Origin: JACJWR01 sp964547485 | Lineage (GTDB): Bacteria > Actinomycetota > Actinomycetes > S36-B12 > UBA10799 | Length of the DNA: 22,663 nt | Direction: 5' to 3' | NCBI GenBank assembly: GCA_964547485.1 | Contig: CAZJNU010000043.1 | Location: forward strand, 1 to 22,663 | Shown here: positions 7,515 through 15,624 of the stretch, in pieces | Numbering within the stretch: position 1 is the first letter of the stretch | Layout of the letters: every line of letters begins with the position of its first letter | The notes under the pieces: generated by a model | The model's database searches: none | What the model was told of the DNA's origin: nothing | Seen by the model: only the letters and a program-made list of their open reading frames with translations | Translations under genes and position numbers: made by a program

Positions 7515-8171
7515 GTGATTCTGTACAACACTCTGCCTGGCGTAACCGCGGGTCTCGCCGCTTGCCTGATTCCGGTCTTGGGACGCAAGGTTGCGCAGCG
7601 CAAATCGACCTCTGCCGAGGGTTGGGCGCTGACCTTCGCCGTTCTTGGCGCTGCAACGGCCCTGCTCGGCGGCCTCATTGCCGTGACTTGGCCGATGACC
7701 GCCAAGCCGCAGGCGAATATCCTCTTCGGTGAGCCGACCTTCCTCTTGGGCCTACTCCTGTTGGCGGCCGCTGCCTACCTATGGCGACACCCGGACTCCC
7801 TGGACGAGGAATCAGCGGGGGGAGCGGAGCGTCTAAAGGCAGTGGCGCGCCCGGCGTCGTGGGTGGTGTTCGGGCTGGGACTGATCCTGCTCTCCTGCTC
7901 AATCGCCATCTTCAAGTTATCGGCCATCGGCGCCGCTCCGCGTGCCGAACCGATCTCCGGGAGCCTGCCTGCAGGCGTGGAGAACACCTTCTTCGGACTC
8001 TTGTACCTGGTGAGCGCGGTCGGGACCCTGTTGGCCCCGTGGGCGGTGCGGAACCTGCGCGGACCGATCGCGTTGATCTCGGGATGGTGCCTGTTTGTTG
8101 TCGGTGTCGTCCTCACGCTCTACAGCGCGATGAACTACTACACCCATATTGGTGACCTTATGGCGGCCTGA
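7515..8171 (+). CDS. DUF981-like integral membrane protein
   Basis: A 218-residue membrane protein with about five or six helices: near 5-22, 38-62, 74-88, 112-135, 155-178 and 184-206. The tract with GWALTFAVLGAATALLGG, followed by TWPM and NILFGEPTFLLGLLLLAAA, resembles the DUF981 family of predicted membrane proteins; their function is not known. The GTG start is supported by a GGGGGAG Shine-Dalgarno tract four bases upstream. The stop lies 52 bases from the convergent lipoprotein stop, and a hairpin sits between them. The family assignment is from memory of the GEP motif and should be confirmed by profile search. Confidence 0.8.
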   Translation: MILYNTLPGVTAGLAACLIPVLGRKVAQRKSTSAEGWALTFAVLGAATALLGGLIAVTWPMTAKPQANILFGEPTFLLGLLLLAAAAYLWRHPDSLDEESAGGAERLKAVARPASWVVFGLGLILLSCSIAIFKLSAIGAAPRAEPISGSLPAGVENTFFGLLYLVSAVGTLLAPWAVRNLRGPIALISGWCLFVVGVVLTLYSAMNYYTHIGDLMAA

Positions 8172-8195
8172 CGGGTATCGCTGGGGGCACCCGTC
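8170..8195. terminator. Weak hairpin between convergent genes
   Basis: GACGGGT (8170-8176) and ACCCGTC (8189-8195) form a perfect 7-bp stem with a 12-base loop, directly at the stop of the DUF981-like gene and before the convergent lipoprotein stop. There is no T-tract, so it would be a factor-assisted or weak bidirectional terminator at best. Confidence 0.35.
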
Positions 8196-8223
8196 TCAGA
8201 CCGGAGTGCGCGCTCGGCCGGCG

Positions 8224-8712
8224 TCAGCAGTTGAGGGCTGCGGTCAGCGACGTGTAGGCCGACTTCACTGCGCTGGAAGCTGCCTGGATCTGCGGCGAAG
8301 TGTCCGACAGCGGCGTGGAGTCGGGGGTGCCCGCCAATTGGCTCAGGTAGGCACCTTCGGCGTCCTGCAATGCTGTCACCAGGGCGCCCTTAATCGGTCC
8401 TGCGTCCTGCTTGACCGTTTCGAGCTGGGCGTTGACCTTTGCGCCCGCCGCTTTTGCCTCACCGACGGTGACCGCGCCGCCGGTCTGCTCCTCGACGTCT
8501 GCCTTGACCGAGTTCAAGGCCTCGCAGGCCCCGCCCGTCGCCGCCGAGAGGCTCGCCATCGCGCCAGCCGCAGCGCTGGACGCGGCGGCGCCGGCGGAAC
8601 TTGCGGCCGCAACCGCTGAACTGGCAGCCGAACTGGCCGAACCGCCACAGCCGGTGGCGAGGGCCGCCACGGCGACAAGGGACAGGGAGAGCGAAACCGT
8701 CTTGATCCTCAC
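8224..8712 (-). CDS. Ala/Ser-rich secreted lipoprotein
   Basis: A 162-residue predicted lipoprotein, exported by Sec and anchored outside the membrane. The signal peptide (RIKTVSLSLSLVAVAALATG) ends in the lipobox LATGC with Cys22 as the lipidated residue. Residues 23-55 are a low-complexity Ala/Ser linker. The rest is helical with an isolated Cys at about 63 and a C-terminal Cys, which could form a disulfide bond. No enzymatic motif is visible and the family is unknown. The long upstream frame is ignored: GTG 8712 is chosen because GAAGGGG lies about six bases upstream and the signal peptide begins there. It lies 73 bases downstream of the potassium channel gene, with its own likely -10. Confidence 0.85.
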   Translation of the reverse strand: MRIKTVSLSLSLVAVAALATGCGGSASSAASSAVAAASSAGAAASSAAAGAMASLSAATGGACEALNSVKADVEEQTGGAVTVGEAKAAGAKVNAQLETVKQDAGPIKGALVTALQDAEGAYLSQLAGTPDSTPLSDTSPQIQAASSAVKSAYTSLTAALNC

Positions 8713-8747
8713 GGGGACCCCTTCACGTTGTTGGAGGCTGTTGCCAC

Positions 8748-8753
8748 ACCATA
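8748..8753 (-). promoter_or_regulatory. Predicted -10 (TATGGT) for the lipoprotein gene
   Basis: On the minus strand TATGGT lies 35 bases before GTG 8712, between the potassium channel stop and the lipoprotein start, so the lipoprotein may be made independently of the upstream transport genes. I see no clear -35. A small inverted repeat CTCG-AACG-CGAG lies at 8761-8772. Confidence 0.3.
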
Positions 8754-8785
8754 GATGAGACTCGAACGCGAGGCTGCCAGATGGT

Positions 8786-9460
8786 TCAGATTCGTGAATC
8801 AGGGGTGGTACCGCCGGGGGTCGCGTCGCCGGTGGGGGTGTCCGAATCGGCGTTAGTGGTCGGACCGTCGGCCTCCAATTCCGCCTCACGCTCGACTTGC
8901 TTCTTCTCCTTGTAGTCGTGCCAGCCAATTTGGCCGGCATACACGACCCCGCGGACCGCGGCCCCAAGCACGACCAGATTCAGCAGCATCTGGAACGTGA
9001 CCACGTTGCGGGCAAGGGTGGACACCGGGACGATGTCGCCGAATCCGACAGTGGACGTGATGGTCATGGCGAAGTAGAGGGCGGCAGACTTGTCCAACAC
9101 CATGCTGAAGGCACCCGGATTTGCGGTGGTCATCACCATGTAGAGGAGGGCGAACAGTGCGACGAAGAGCAGGACCGCCACCACCACGGCCTCGCCCACG
9201 ACCAGCATCGGGTTGGGGGCGCGAGAGATCCGCCCGATCATTCTGATGACGGCCCAGGTGTAGATGACCATCGCGAGGAGCGCCAGCGCCGCGGTGGTGA
9301 CGAGGCCGGCCGCACCCTCCACCGGGATGAAGAAGTAGATGACAAGGATGAGCACCCCGGTCGCAACCATCCGGAGCAGGAAGTTCAGCCCCAACCACAC
9401 CTTGTGGCGTCGGCTGATCTGCTGGAGCGGAAACTGCTGGCTTTCAGGCATGCCGCCCAT
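8786..9460 (-). CDS. One-pore potassium channel (Ion_trans_2 type)
   Basis: A 224-residue K+ channel subunit, expected to work as a tetramer in the inner membrane. Helices lie near 22-46 and 52-76. The pore module has an outer helix at about 86-111, a pore helix, the filter TVGFGD at 137-142 and an inner helix at about 150-176. The C-terminal 45 residues are charged and cytoplasmic (HDYKEKKQVERE then an acidic, Thr-rich tail), with no RCK/TrkA domain. ATG 9460 is preferred because a G-run ends four bases before it; ATG 9451 and TTG 9481 are alternatives. It follows the FUSC gene by 39 bases and is probably co-transcribed with it. Confidence 0.9.
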   Translation of the reverse strand: MGGMPESQQFPLQQISRRHKVWLGLNFLLRMVATGVLILVIYFFIPVEGAAGLVTTAALALLAMVIYTWAVIRMIGRISRAPNPMLVVGEAVVVAVLLFVALFALLYMVMTTANPGAFSMVLDKSAALYFAMTITSTVGFGDIVPVSTLARNVVTFQMLLNLVVLGAAVRGVVYAGQIGWHDYKEKKQVEREAELEADGPTTNADSDTPTGDATPGGTTPDSRI

Positions 9461-9499
9461 AGTGCCCCCCACGGCCAGCAAAGTGGTCGGGGGGCTGTC

Positions 9500-11533
9500 T
9501 CATTGCTTGGCAGGGAGGTCCTCATTCGCGCCGGAGGCCGCGTGCAGCGCGGATTGGGCCTCCTGGTCGGCGCGCAGCAACAGTTCGGCGATGTCGTCGG
9601 TGGGTTGGGTCAACGTACCGGGCATGGGTTCGACCTGTTCCACTTGGCGATGGCGTAGCACGTGCGCCGTCGCCTGCAGGGTGGTCGAGGCATGGTCAGC
9701 GGCCGCCACGCCGACATCCGAGGTAGTCCCGCCGTGCCCCAGCGAGAGCAGGGCGGCAGCGCTCGCGCGCGCGCAATCGTGGATCCGCGCGAAGACGGTC
9801 TGCCCGCGCCACGCAGACATCCCTGCTCCGAGCGGCTCAAGTGTGCGAAGGTCCAGCCCGTGTTGGACGGAGACTCGGCACTGGCGCATTCGCCGACGGG
9901 CCTTCTTCATTCCCGCAGGCTTGTTGCCCGCCGCCCGGTTGGACACCAGTTGCAGCCAGTCTGCCGTCGCCGTCGCGTACTCCGCCAGCTCGCGAGCCAG
10001 GATCCGCCCTTGCTTCAGAGGTAGGGCCAGCAGCAGGATCATCGCTATCAGGCAGCCGAGCAGAACATCGAGGAGTCGAGTCTGGGCGACATGTACCGGG
10101 TCCTCGCCCACCATCGCCCTCGTGTAGACGGTCTGCAGCGTGATCGCGATCACGAACAGACCTTCATTGGCGCTGGTGACCGCGAAGGCGGCGCAACTCA
10201 TCAGCAGCAACAGCGCCACATTGGCGAAGTCCAAACCGCCCGTCAGGTACACCAGCGGGATCACCGACGCCGCCCCGATCGTGACGCCCAGTGCTCGCGC
10301 CGCTGTGTCGGAGGTCAACGCACGGTAGTCGGGGCGCAGCAGGGCTACCGCGGTCGCCGCGACCCAGGCGCCGTGCGGAATATCGAAGACGGCAGCCAAA
10401 CCCAGGCCGATGGCCGCGGCCGCGGCCAGCCTCAGTCCGCCGCGTAGATCCCGCGGACCAGGATGCAGTACTTCGTCTACGACATGCTCACCGACCGGAA
10501 GCGCGCGCTTGCTGACGCGGGTCTCCTTAGCGTTCAGCAATCGATTCACGTGCCGGCCGATCCGAAGCGACTGCCGGGCAATCGCGCGGGCCGTCGGACG
10601 GGAGTCTTGGTCCTTGGCCAGATTCTCCGCGACCCCGGCGTACTCGTCGATCTCTGCTAGTGCCTGGTCGCGAGCCTTGTCCGGTAGTCCGGGGCGAGGA
10701 AGCGCGGTCATCGCTCGCGCGGCCGCCCGCAGCGTGAGGGATGCGAGATCGCTGGCGGCGTCCACCTCTGGGTCCTGGATCTGCGCCACCTCGAAGGCAT
10801 TTCTCACCCGGATAGCGGAGGCCTCCTGTCGCAGGACTTCGGCGTCGCTGAGGAGTTTGCGCAGCGCCCGGCGCCGGGCATGTGACAGATCGGAACCGGC
10901 CACCGCGGAGTCGGCATCGGCAATCGCCTTCTCTGCGGCGGGCCCGGTGGTTGTCTTGGACCGGAGCGGGGCGTCGTCGAGGTGGTCGGCGACTGCCACT
11001 AGCGCGGCGGCGACAGGGCGTCGCTCCGGCAGATCGGAGGACCACCGGGACGTGGCGCGGATCATCACTGCCTGCGCCAATCCGGCGACGAGAACCGCAA
11101 CCGCAGCCTCCAACAGCTCCGGCCGGGCCATCGAACTCAGACCGAGGAAGGCGCTCACCTGCAGGACATCGGAGAACATCCGACTGACGGCCTTGTCATG
11201 CTGAGCGATCACCCCCGACACGAAGGCGCTCAGGATCAGCACAGCGGAGCCGACCCAGGGGCTGAAGAAGCCGCCGAGCACCACCGCGATCGCCAGCACC
11301 GCAGACTGGACGGTCATCAGTCGGGAGGTATATCCGGGTGGGTCGCTGCGGTCCTGCAGCCCCACGAAAAGGCTGGCGACGGACGCGAGGGCGCCGATAT
11401 CCGGTCCGAGCCACCAGGTGAAGATCAAGAAGGTCGCCACGACCAGGATGCCCCGCCGCACCGCCGACCAACTGCGCATCCGGGTTCGGTCCACGGCCAG
11501 CACACTGCGCAGCACCGAGGCCAGATAGGTCAT
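9500..11533 (-). CDS. FUSC family membrane protein (putative efflux transporter)
   Basis: A 677-residue protein with the duplicated plan of FUSC / aromatic-acid-exporter proteins (YccS, AaeB, AruABC-like relatives). The first membrane block (about 23-165) has several helices. A long cytoplasmic helical region follows (about 170-345). The second block (about 350-510, with GAWVAATAVALLRPDYRAL then TSDTAARALGV) carries the conserved FUSC_2 pattern, and a C-terminal soluble domain completes it. Substrate is unknown; relatives export aromatic acids or other amphipathic compounds. ATG 11533 is preferred to TTG 11539. I see no Shine-Dalgarno before either, so leaderless or unusual initiation is possible. 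The downstream potassium channel is probably in the same operon. Confidence 0.88.
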   Translation of the reverse strand: MTYLASVLRSVLAVDRTRMRSWSAVRRGILVVATFLIFTWWLGPDIGALASVASLFVGLQDRSDPPGYTSRLMTVQSAVLAIAVVLGGFFSPWVGSAVLILSAFVSGVIAQHDKAVSRMFSDVLQVSAFLGLSSMARPELLEAAVAVLVAGLAQAVMIRATSRWSSDLPERRPVAAALVAVADHLDDAPLRSKTTTGPAAEKAIADADSAVAGSDLSHARRRALRKLLSDAEVLRQEASAIRVRNAFEVAQIQDPEVDAASDLASLTLRAAARAMTALPRPGLPDKARDQALAEIDEYAGVAENLAKDQDSRPTARAIARQSLRIGRHVNRLLNAKETRVSKRALPVGEHVVDEVLHPGPRDLRGGLRLAAAAAIGLGLAAVFDIPHGAWVAATAVALLRPDYRALTSDTAARALGVTIGAASVIPLVYLTGGLDFANVALLLLMSCAAFAVTSANEGLFVIAITLQTVYTRAMVGEDPVHVAQTRLLDVLLGCLIAMILLLALPLKQGRILARELAEYATATADWLQLVSNRAAGNKPAGMKKARRRMRQCRVSVQHGLDLRTLEPLGAGMSAWRGQTVFARIHDCARASAAALLSLGHGGTTSDVGVAAADHASTTLQATAHVLRHRQVEQVEPMPGTLTQPTDDIAELLLRADQEAQSALHAASGANEDLPAKQ

Positions 11534-11657
11534 GGCCAATCAGTTTGGCGCGATCGGAGAGATGACGCCCGGTGGAACGTGAGATGTCGCGCAGATGAAC
11601 AACGTCCGAGACGGCTTCGCCGGACAGCTGAGCCGGTGCCGATCAGCACACCCAGGG

Positions 11658-11685
11658 ATGACCCCCGATGGGGGCTGACTAGCGT
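11658..11685 (+). promoter_or_regulatory. Predicted ppdK promoter with inverted repeat in the spacer
   Basis: ATGACC (11658-11663) and TAGCGT (11680-11685) form a plausible -35/-10 pair with a 16-base spacer. CCCCC-gat-GGGGG (11662-11674) lies inside the promoter, so a protein bound there would block RNA polymerase. The start would be near 11692, giving a leader of about 40 bases. This is inference from sequence pattern only. Confidence 0.4.
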
Positions 11686-11730
11686 GGGGATGAATGCCGG
11701 TTGGGTGTTCGGGAACCGATGAAGGCTGGG

Positions 11731-14454
11731 ATGGATTCGATGGGTGAGCACAAGTACGTCTTCCTCTTCAGCGAGGGGAGTCGCGAGATGGCGGACGAGC
11801 TCGGCGGTAAGGGCGCCAACCTCGCGGAGATGACCCGGATGGGAATCCCCGTTCCGCCCGGCTTCACGATCAGTACCGAGACGTGTCGGTATTACCTCGA
11901 TCACGGGCGCGCGCCAGCGGAACTGTCGGCGCAAATGTTTGCGGCGTTGGCGGAGTTGGAGCGGGCTAGGGGAAAGGTGCTGGGCGACGCAGACGATCCG
12001 CTACTGGTCTCGGTACGGTCCGGCGCCCGGTTCTCGATGCCCGGCATGATGGAGACCGTCTTGGACATCGGTTTGAATGACGCCAGCGTGAACGGGTTGG
12101 CGCGGGTGGCGCAGAACCCCTTCTTCGCGTGGGACTCCTATCGACGACTGATCCAGATGTTCGGCAAGACCGTATTGGAGATCGACGGCGAACTGTTCGA
12201 ATCCGCCCTGGAGAGGATCAAGGCGAGGGCCGGAGTCGAGGCGGATATCGACCTCGACGTGGTAGCGCTGCAGGAGTTGGTGGCCGAGTACAAGTTGATC
12301 GTGGCGGCGGCCACCGGGGAAGAGTTTCCGCAGGACCCGCGCCGGCAACTCGAGTTGGCCGTGCTGGCTGTCTTCCGTTCGTGGAACACCGATCGGGCCG
12401 TGCTGTACCGGCGGCAGGAGCGGATTCCGGGCTGGCTGGGGACTGCAGTCAACGTGCAGGTGATGGCGTTCGGCAACGTCGGGCACGGCTCAGGTACCGG
12501 GGTGGCGTTCACTCGCGACCCGGGTTCGGGTGCTCGTGGGGTTTACGGCGACTACCTGCCCGACGCCCAGGGTGAGGATGTGGTGGCAGGAATCCGCAAC
12601 ACTTTGCCGCTGTCGGCGCTCGGCGATTCGGATCCTGCCTCCTACCGGCAACTGCTGGACATCATGGACACCCTCGAGCATCACTACCGGGACTTGTGCG
12701 ATATCGAGTTCACGGTCGAAGAGGGCCACCTCTGGATGCTGCAGACCCGGGTCGGAAAGCGCACTGCCGGGGCGGCGTTCCGGATCGCGATCCAGCTGGT
12801 CGACGAGGGCGTGATCGACATGGACGAGGCCGTCCGTCGGGTCACAGGCCACCAACTCGCGCAACTGATGTTCCCCACCTTCGACACTGCGGCCGCGGTG
12901 GACCGGATCGCCAAGGGTATGAACGCCTCGCCCGGTGCGGCGGTCGGCGCGGCCGTGTTCGATTCCCGGACAGCGGTCGCCCGGGCAGCAGACGGTACCG
13001 CGGTGATCCTGATCCGGCGGGAGACCAACCCGGACGACCTGGAGGGAATGGTCGCGGCGGCCGGCGTGCTGACAAGTCGCGGCGGCAAGACTTCGCACGC
13101 AGCCGTGGTGGCCCGCGGGATGGGTAAGACGGCGGTCTGCGGCGCTGACTCACTCGATGTCGACACCGTCAATCGGCGGATGACGACGGCCGACGGACTG
13201 GTTGTGGCGGAGGGCGACGTCATCTCGATCGACGGCGGCACCGGCGAGGTGTTCCTCGGCGAGGTGCCGGTGATGCCGAGCCCGGTTGCTCGGTACTTCG
13301 AGGAGGGTCTGGCCTCGGCGCTGTCGGTGGCAAATGAAGAGAGTGCCGAGTTGGTCCGCGCGGTGGAGCGGGTGATGGCGCACGCGGACTCCGCCAGGCG
13401 GCTGCGGGTGCGCGCCAATGCCGACACTCCTGAGGATGCGGCGCGGGCGCGGCGGATGGGGGCGGAAGGCGTCGGTCTGCTTCGCACCGAGCACATGTTC
13501 CTGGGGGAGCGAAAGCATCTGGTGGAGCGGCTGATCCTGGCCTCGGAGGATGCGGATCGGGAGGCCGCACTGGCGGCCCTGTTGCCACTGCAGCGCAAGG
13601 ACTTCATCCGGATCCTGGAGGTGATGGACGGTTTGCCGGTGACCATCCGGCTGATTGATCCGCCGCTGCACGAGTTCTTACCGGATCGGACCGACCTGGC
13701 CGTTCGGGTGGCCCGCGCCGAGGAACGTGGCGAGGACGTCGAGGCCGACCTGCGACTACTGCAGGCGGTGAATCGACTGAACGAGGCGAACCCGATGCTG
13801 GGGCTGCGGGGTGTCCGACTCGGGCTTGTGTTGCCTGGTCTTTTCGCGCTGCAGGTGCGGGCGATCGCGGAAGCGGCCTGTCTGCGGCAGCGGCTCGGCG
13901 GGGACCCACGGGCGGAGATCATGATTCCGTTGGTCGGATCGATCCAGGAGTTGGAACTGGTGCACGATGAGGCGGCGGAGGTACTGGCCTCGGTGGCTGA
14001 GGCGCACGGTTGTTCGCTTGAGTTCCCGATCGGCACCATGATCGAGTTGCCGCGAGCTGCACTGACGGCGGGGGAGATCGCCGAGGCCGCCGAATTCTTC
14101 AGCTTCGGCACCAACGACCTGACCCAGACCACCTGGGGGTTCAGCCGAGACGACGTCGAGGCTGCCTTCTTCTCTGCTTACCTGGAGAAGGGCGTGTTCG
14201 GGGTGTCACCGTTCGAGTCGATCGACGTCGAGGGCGTCGGCGCGCTGATCCGGGCGGCAGTGAAGAACGGCCGGGCGACGCGACCGGGACTGCCCTGCGG
14301 TGTCTGCGGGGAGCATGGCGGGGATCCGGAGTCGGTGCACTTCTTCGACGAGGTGGGGCTGGACTACGTGTCCTGCTCGCCGTTCCGGGTGCCGGTTGCC
14401 AGGCTCGAGGCGGGGCGGTCGGCGCTGGGGGTTGGCGGGTCTGACACCCGGTAG
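11731..14454 (+). CDS. ppdK: Pyruvate phosphate dikinase
   Basis: Interconverts pyruvate + ATP + Pi and phosphoenolpyruvate + AMP + PPi in the cytoplasm, feeding gluconeogenesis or working in the glycolytic direction with PPi. The 907-residue protein has all three parts. The nucleotide-binding domain begins with KYVFLFSEGS and GGKGANLAEM. The swivelling phosphohistidine domain has GGKTSHAAVVARGMG with His456. The C-terminal PEP/pyruvate barrel has GVGLLRTEHMF, FSFGTNDLTQTTWGFSRDD and CGVCGEHGGDP with Cys859. All catalytic residues look intact. ATG 11731 is favoured by GAAGG five bases upstream; in-frame TTG 11701, ATG 11719 and ATG 11740 are possible. No PPDK regulatory protein gene lies nearby. 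It converges on the phosphopantetheinyl transferase through a strong palindrome. Confidence 0.96.
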   Translation: MDSMGEHKYVFLFSEGSREMADELGGKGANLAEMTRMGIPVPPGFTISTETCRYYLDHGRAPAELSAQMFAALAELERARGKVLGDADDPLLVSVRSGARFSMPGMMETVLDIGLNDASVNGLARVAQNPFFAWDSYRRLIQMFGKTVLEIDGELFESALERIKARAGVEADIDLDVVALQELVAEYKLIVAAATGEEFPQDPRRQLELAVLAVFRSWNTDRAVLYRRQERIPGWLGTAVNVQVMAFGNVGHGSGTGVAFTRDPGSGARGVYGDYLPDAQGEDVVAGIRNTLPLSALGDSDPASYRQLLDIMDTLEHHYRDLCDIEFTVEEGHLWMLQTRVGKRTAGAAFRIAIQLVDEGVIDMDEAVRRVTGHQLAQLMFPTFDTAAAVDRIAKGMNASPGAAVGAAVFDSRTAVARAADGTAVILIRRETNPDDLEGMVAAAGVLTSRGGKTSHAAVVARGMGKTAVCGADSLDVDTVNRRMTTADGLVVAEGDVISIDGGTGEVFLGEVPVMPSPVARYFEEGLASALSVANEESAELVRAVERVMAHADSARRLRVRANADTPEDAARARRMGAEGVGLLRTEHMFLGERKHLVERLILASEDADREAALAALLPLQRKDFIRILEVMDGLPVTIRLIDPPLHEFLPDRTDLAVRVARAEERGEDVEADLRLLQAVNRLNEANPMLGLRGVRLGLVLPGLFALQVRAIAEAACLRQRLGGDPRAEIMIPLVGSIQELELVHDEAAEVLASVAEAHGCSLEFPIGTMIELPRAALTAGEIAEAAEFFSFGTNDLTQTTWGFSRDDVEAAFFSAYLEKGVFGVSPFESIDVEGVGALIRAAVKNGRATRPGLPCGVCGEHGGDPESVHFFDEVGLDYVSCSPFRVPVARLEAGRSALGVGGSDTR

Positions 14455-14476
14455 CAGGTCTGCGGCCGCCGAGACG

Positions 14477-14534
14477 GGTGGGAGGCCCTCCCCGGGACTG
14501 CTGCGCTTTACGTCTCCGGGGAGGGCCTCCCACC
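14477..14534. terminator. Strong bidirectional terminator-like palindrome
   Basis: Two perfect 19-base arms (14477-14495 and 14516-14534) face each other across a 20-base loop. Three more base pairs (GAC 14496-14498 with GTC 14512-14514, one bulge) extend the stem. It begins 22 bases after the ppdK stop and lies at the end of the convergent phosphopantetheinyl transferase, so it can end both transcripts. No U-tract follows on either strand, as is common for GC-rich actinobacterial terminators. The right arm is also coding: it encodes part of the last residues of the minus-strand gene, whose stop lies in the loop. Confidence 0.75.
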
Positions 14535-15197
14535 AGGCTCGGCTCCGTTACAGGTCTCCGGGGCGTGTTCCCGCCAGCGCCAGGTGACCGTCGCCTCTGG
14601 GTGGGCGGCGATGGTGGCGCGGAGCTGGTGGCGGTTGGCCAGGTCCGGGGGGCAGGGGTGGATTGATAGGGCAGGACCGGGTGACAAGAGGTGGGGGGAC
14701 TGGCTGAGGGGGTCGTCGATGGCGGTGGCGAGGGCGCCGCGGAGGCCGGTGCCGTGTGCCTTGGCGACGGCCTCCTTGATGGTCCAGGTGCGAAGGAATG
14801 CCTCGTCGATGTCTGGCGCCGCGAGGATGGCGGACTGCTCGGCTTCGGTGAATCGGCGGGTGGTGGTGGCTTGGGCGCCCGGCATCGGACGGAGCCGCTC
14901 GAGGTCGGCGCCGATCGGACCCTGGTCGGCGGTGGCGATCAGGGCCAGCGAGCCACTGTGGCTCAGGCTGAAGGTGGCGGCCCCAGGAATGCTCGGTCGG
15001 CCATCGGCAGCGCGGACGACTGCACCGTCGGGCCACTTGAGGGCAGACCGCAGGAACCATCGAATAGCGGTGTCGCGCGCCCGCAGTTCCGGTGATCGCG
15101 TCGACAGCTCGTCCTGATCGCAGGCGGGCAGCGCCAGCCAGCAAGCAAGGCTGGTGGGCGCATCGAGCGCAGTGCTGAACAGCCAGGCGACTATCAC
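14508..15197 (-). CDS. 4'-phosphopantetheinyl transferase, Sfp type
   Basis: Transfers 4'-phosphopantetheine from CoA to carrier-protein serines, activating fatty acid, polyketide or peptide synthases. The 229-residue protein shows FSLSHSGSLALIA (76-88), IGADLE with Mg-binding Asp98 and Glu100, RRFTEAEQ (114-121) and WTIKEAVAKAHGTGL with Trp138, Lys141 and Glu142, all as in Sfp. GTG 15197 is chosen because GGCGAGG lies five bases before it and the upstream frame runs into the YbjQ-family gene. It begins 22 bases after that gene's stop, probably one transcript. The last 15 or so residues (PETCNGAEPGGRPSPET) come from a local repeat plus the terminator palindrome and are unlikely to belong to the fold. 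No NRPS or PKS gene is in view, so the partner is unknown. Confidence 0.9.
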   Translation of the reverse strand: MIVAWLFSTALDAPTSLACWLALPACDQDELSTRSPELRARDTAIRWFLRSALKWPDGAVVRAADGRPSIPGAATFSLSHSGSLALIATADQGPIGADLERLRPMPGAQATTTRRFTEAEQSAILAAPDIDEAFLRTWTIKEAVAKAHGTGLRGALATAIDDPLSQSPHLLSPGPALSIHPCPPDLANRHQLRATIAAHPEATVTWRWREHAPETCNGAEPGGRPSPET

Positions 15198-15219
15198 CGG
15201 GGCCTCGCCGGCGTCGTCG

Positions 15220-15597
15220 CTAGTCCACTGGGGGTTCGGCCGCAACGAGTACGACGGCGGTGCCGTAGGCGAGCACCTCCGATGTCGGGGTGCCGTTGCT
15301 GTCGCCGTCGCCGCCACCGGTGGCGCGGACGGAGTCAAACTTCACTCCGAGCACGGCATTGCCGCCTAGTGCGGTTGCGTGCGCCATCATTCGCTCGACG
15401 GCGTCCCGGCGGGCCAGATCGACGGCCTCGGTGTATTGCGGGACCTCGCCGGCCTTCAGGGACCGGAACGACCCGGTGAAGCCCTTGGAGAATCCGACCG
15501 AGCGGACCAGCACTCCCCAGCAGGTTCCGATGGCTCGGTCGATTCGATATCCCGGCGGAGCCTCGAACGTAGTTGTCGTATAGATCGGTTCGGACAT
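15220..15597 (-). CDS. YbjQ/UPF0145 family protein (heavy-metal-binding-like)
   Basis: A 125-residue soluble protein of the YbjQ family; members form pentamers and their function is not established. It shows the expected pattern: an early IYTTTTFEAPPGYRI strand, the middle helix EAVDLARRDAVERMMAHA and ALGGNAVLGVKFDS, then a terminal strand. Residues after 85 contain a Gly/Asp-rich loop where family members often have a shorter turn. ATG 15597 lacks a Shine-Dalgarno site, but TAGGGT lies seven bases upstream, so the transcript is probably leaderless. The phosphopantetheinyl transferase follows 22 bases downstream. Confidence 0.88.
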   Translation of the reverse strand: MSEPIYTTTTFEAPPGYRIDRAIGTCWGVLVRSVGFSKGFTGSFRSLKAGEVPQYTEAVDLARRDAVERMMAHATALGGNAVLGVKFDSVRATGGGDGDSNGTPTSEVLAYGTAVVLVAAEPPVD

Positions 15598-15604
15598 GGG
15601 GACG

Positions 15605-15610
15605 ACCCTA
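15605..15610 (-). promoter_or_regulatory. Predicted -10 (TAGGGT) for the leaderless YbjQ-family gene
   Basis: On the minus strand TAGGGT is followed by seven bases and the ATG at 15597. It lies in the 27-base gap after the lipoprotein hydrolase stop (15625), so the YbjQ/PPTase pair has its own promoter even though it sits directly downstream of another minus-strand gene. Confidence 0.5.
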
Positions 15611-15624
15611 GCCGCACCGGTGCG

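Noticed and set aside
12684..14132. Long 482-codon minus-strand frame opposite ppdK
   Set aside because: It is the Ser/Arg-rich shadow of a strongly coding plus-strand gene with full family motifs.
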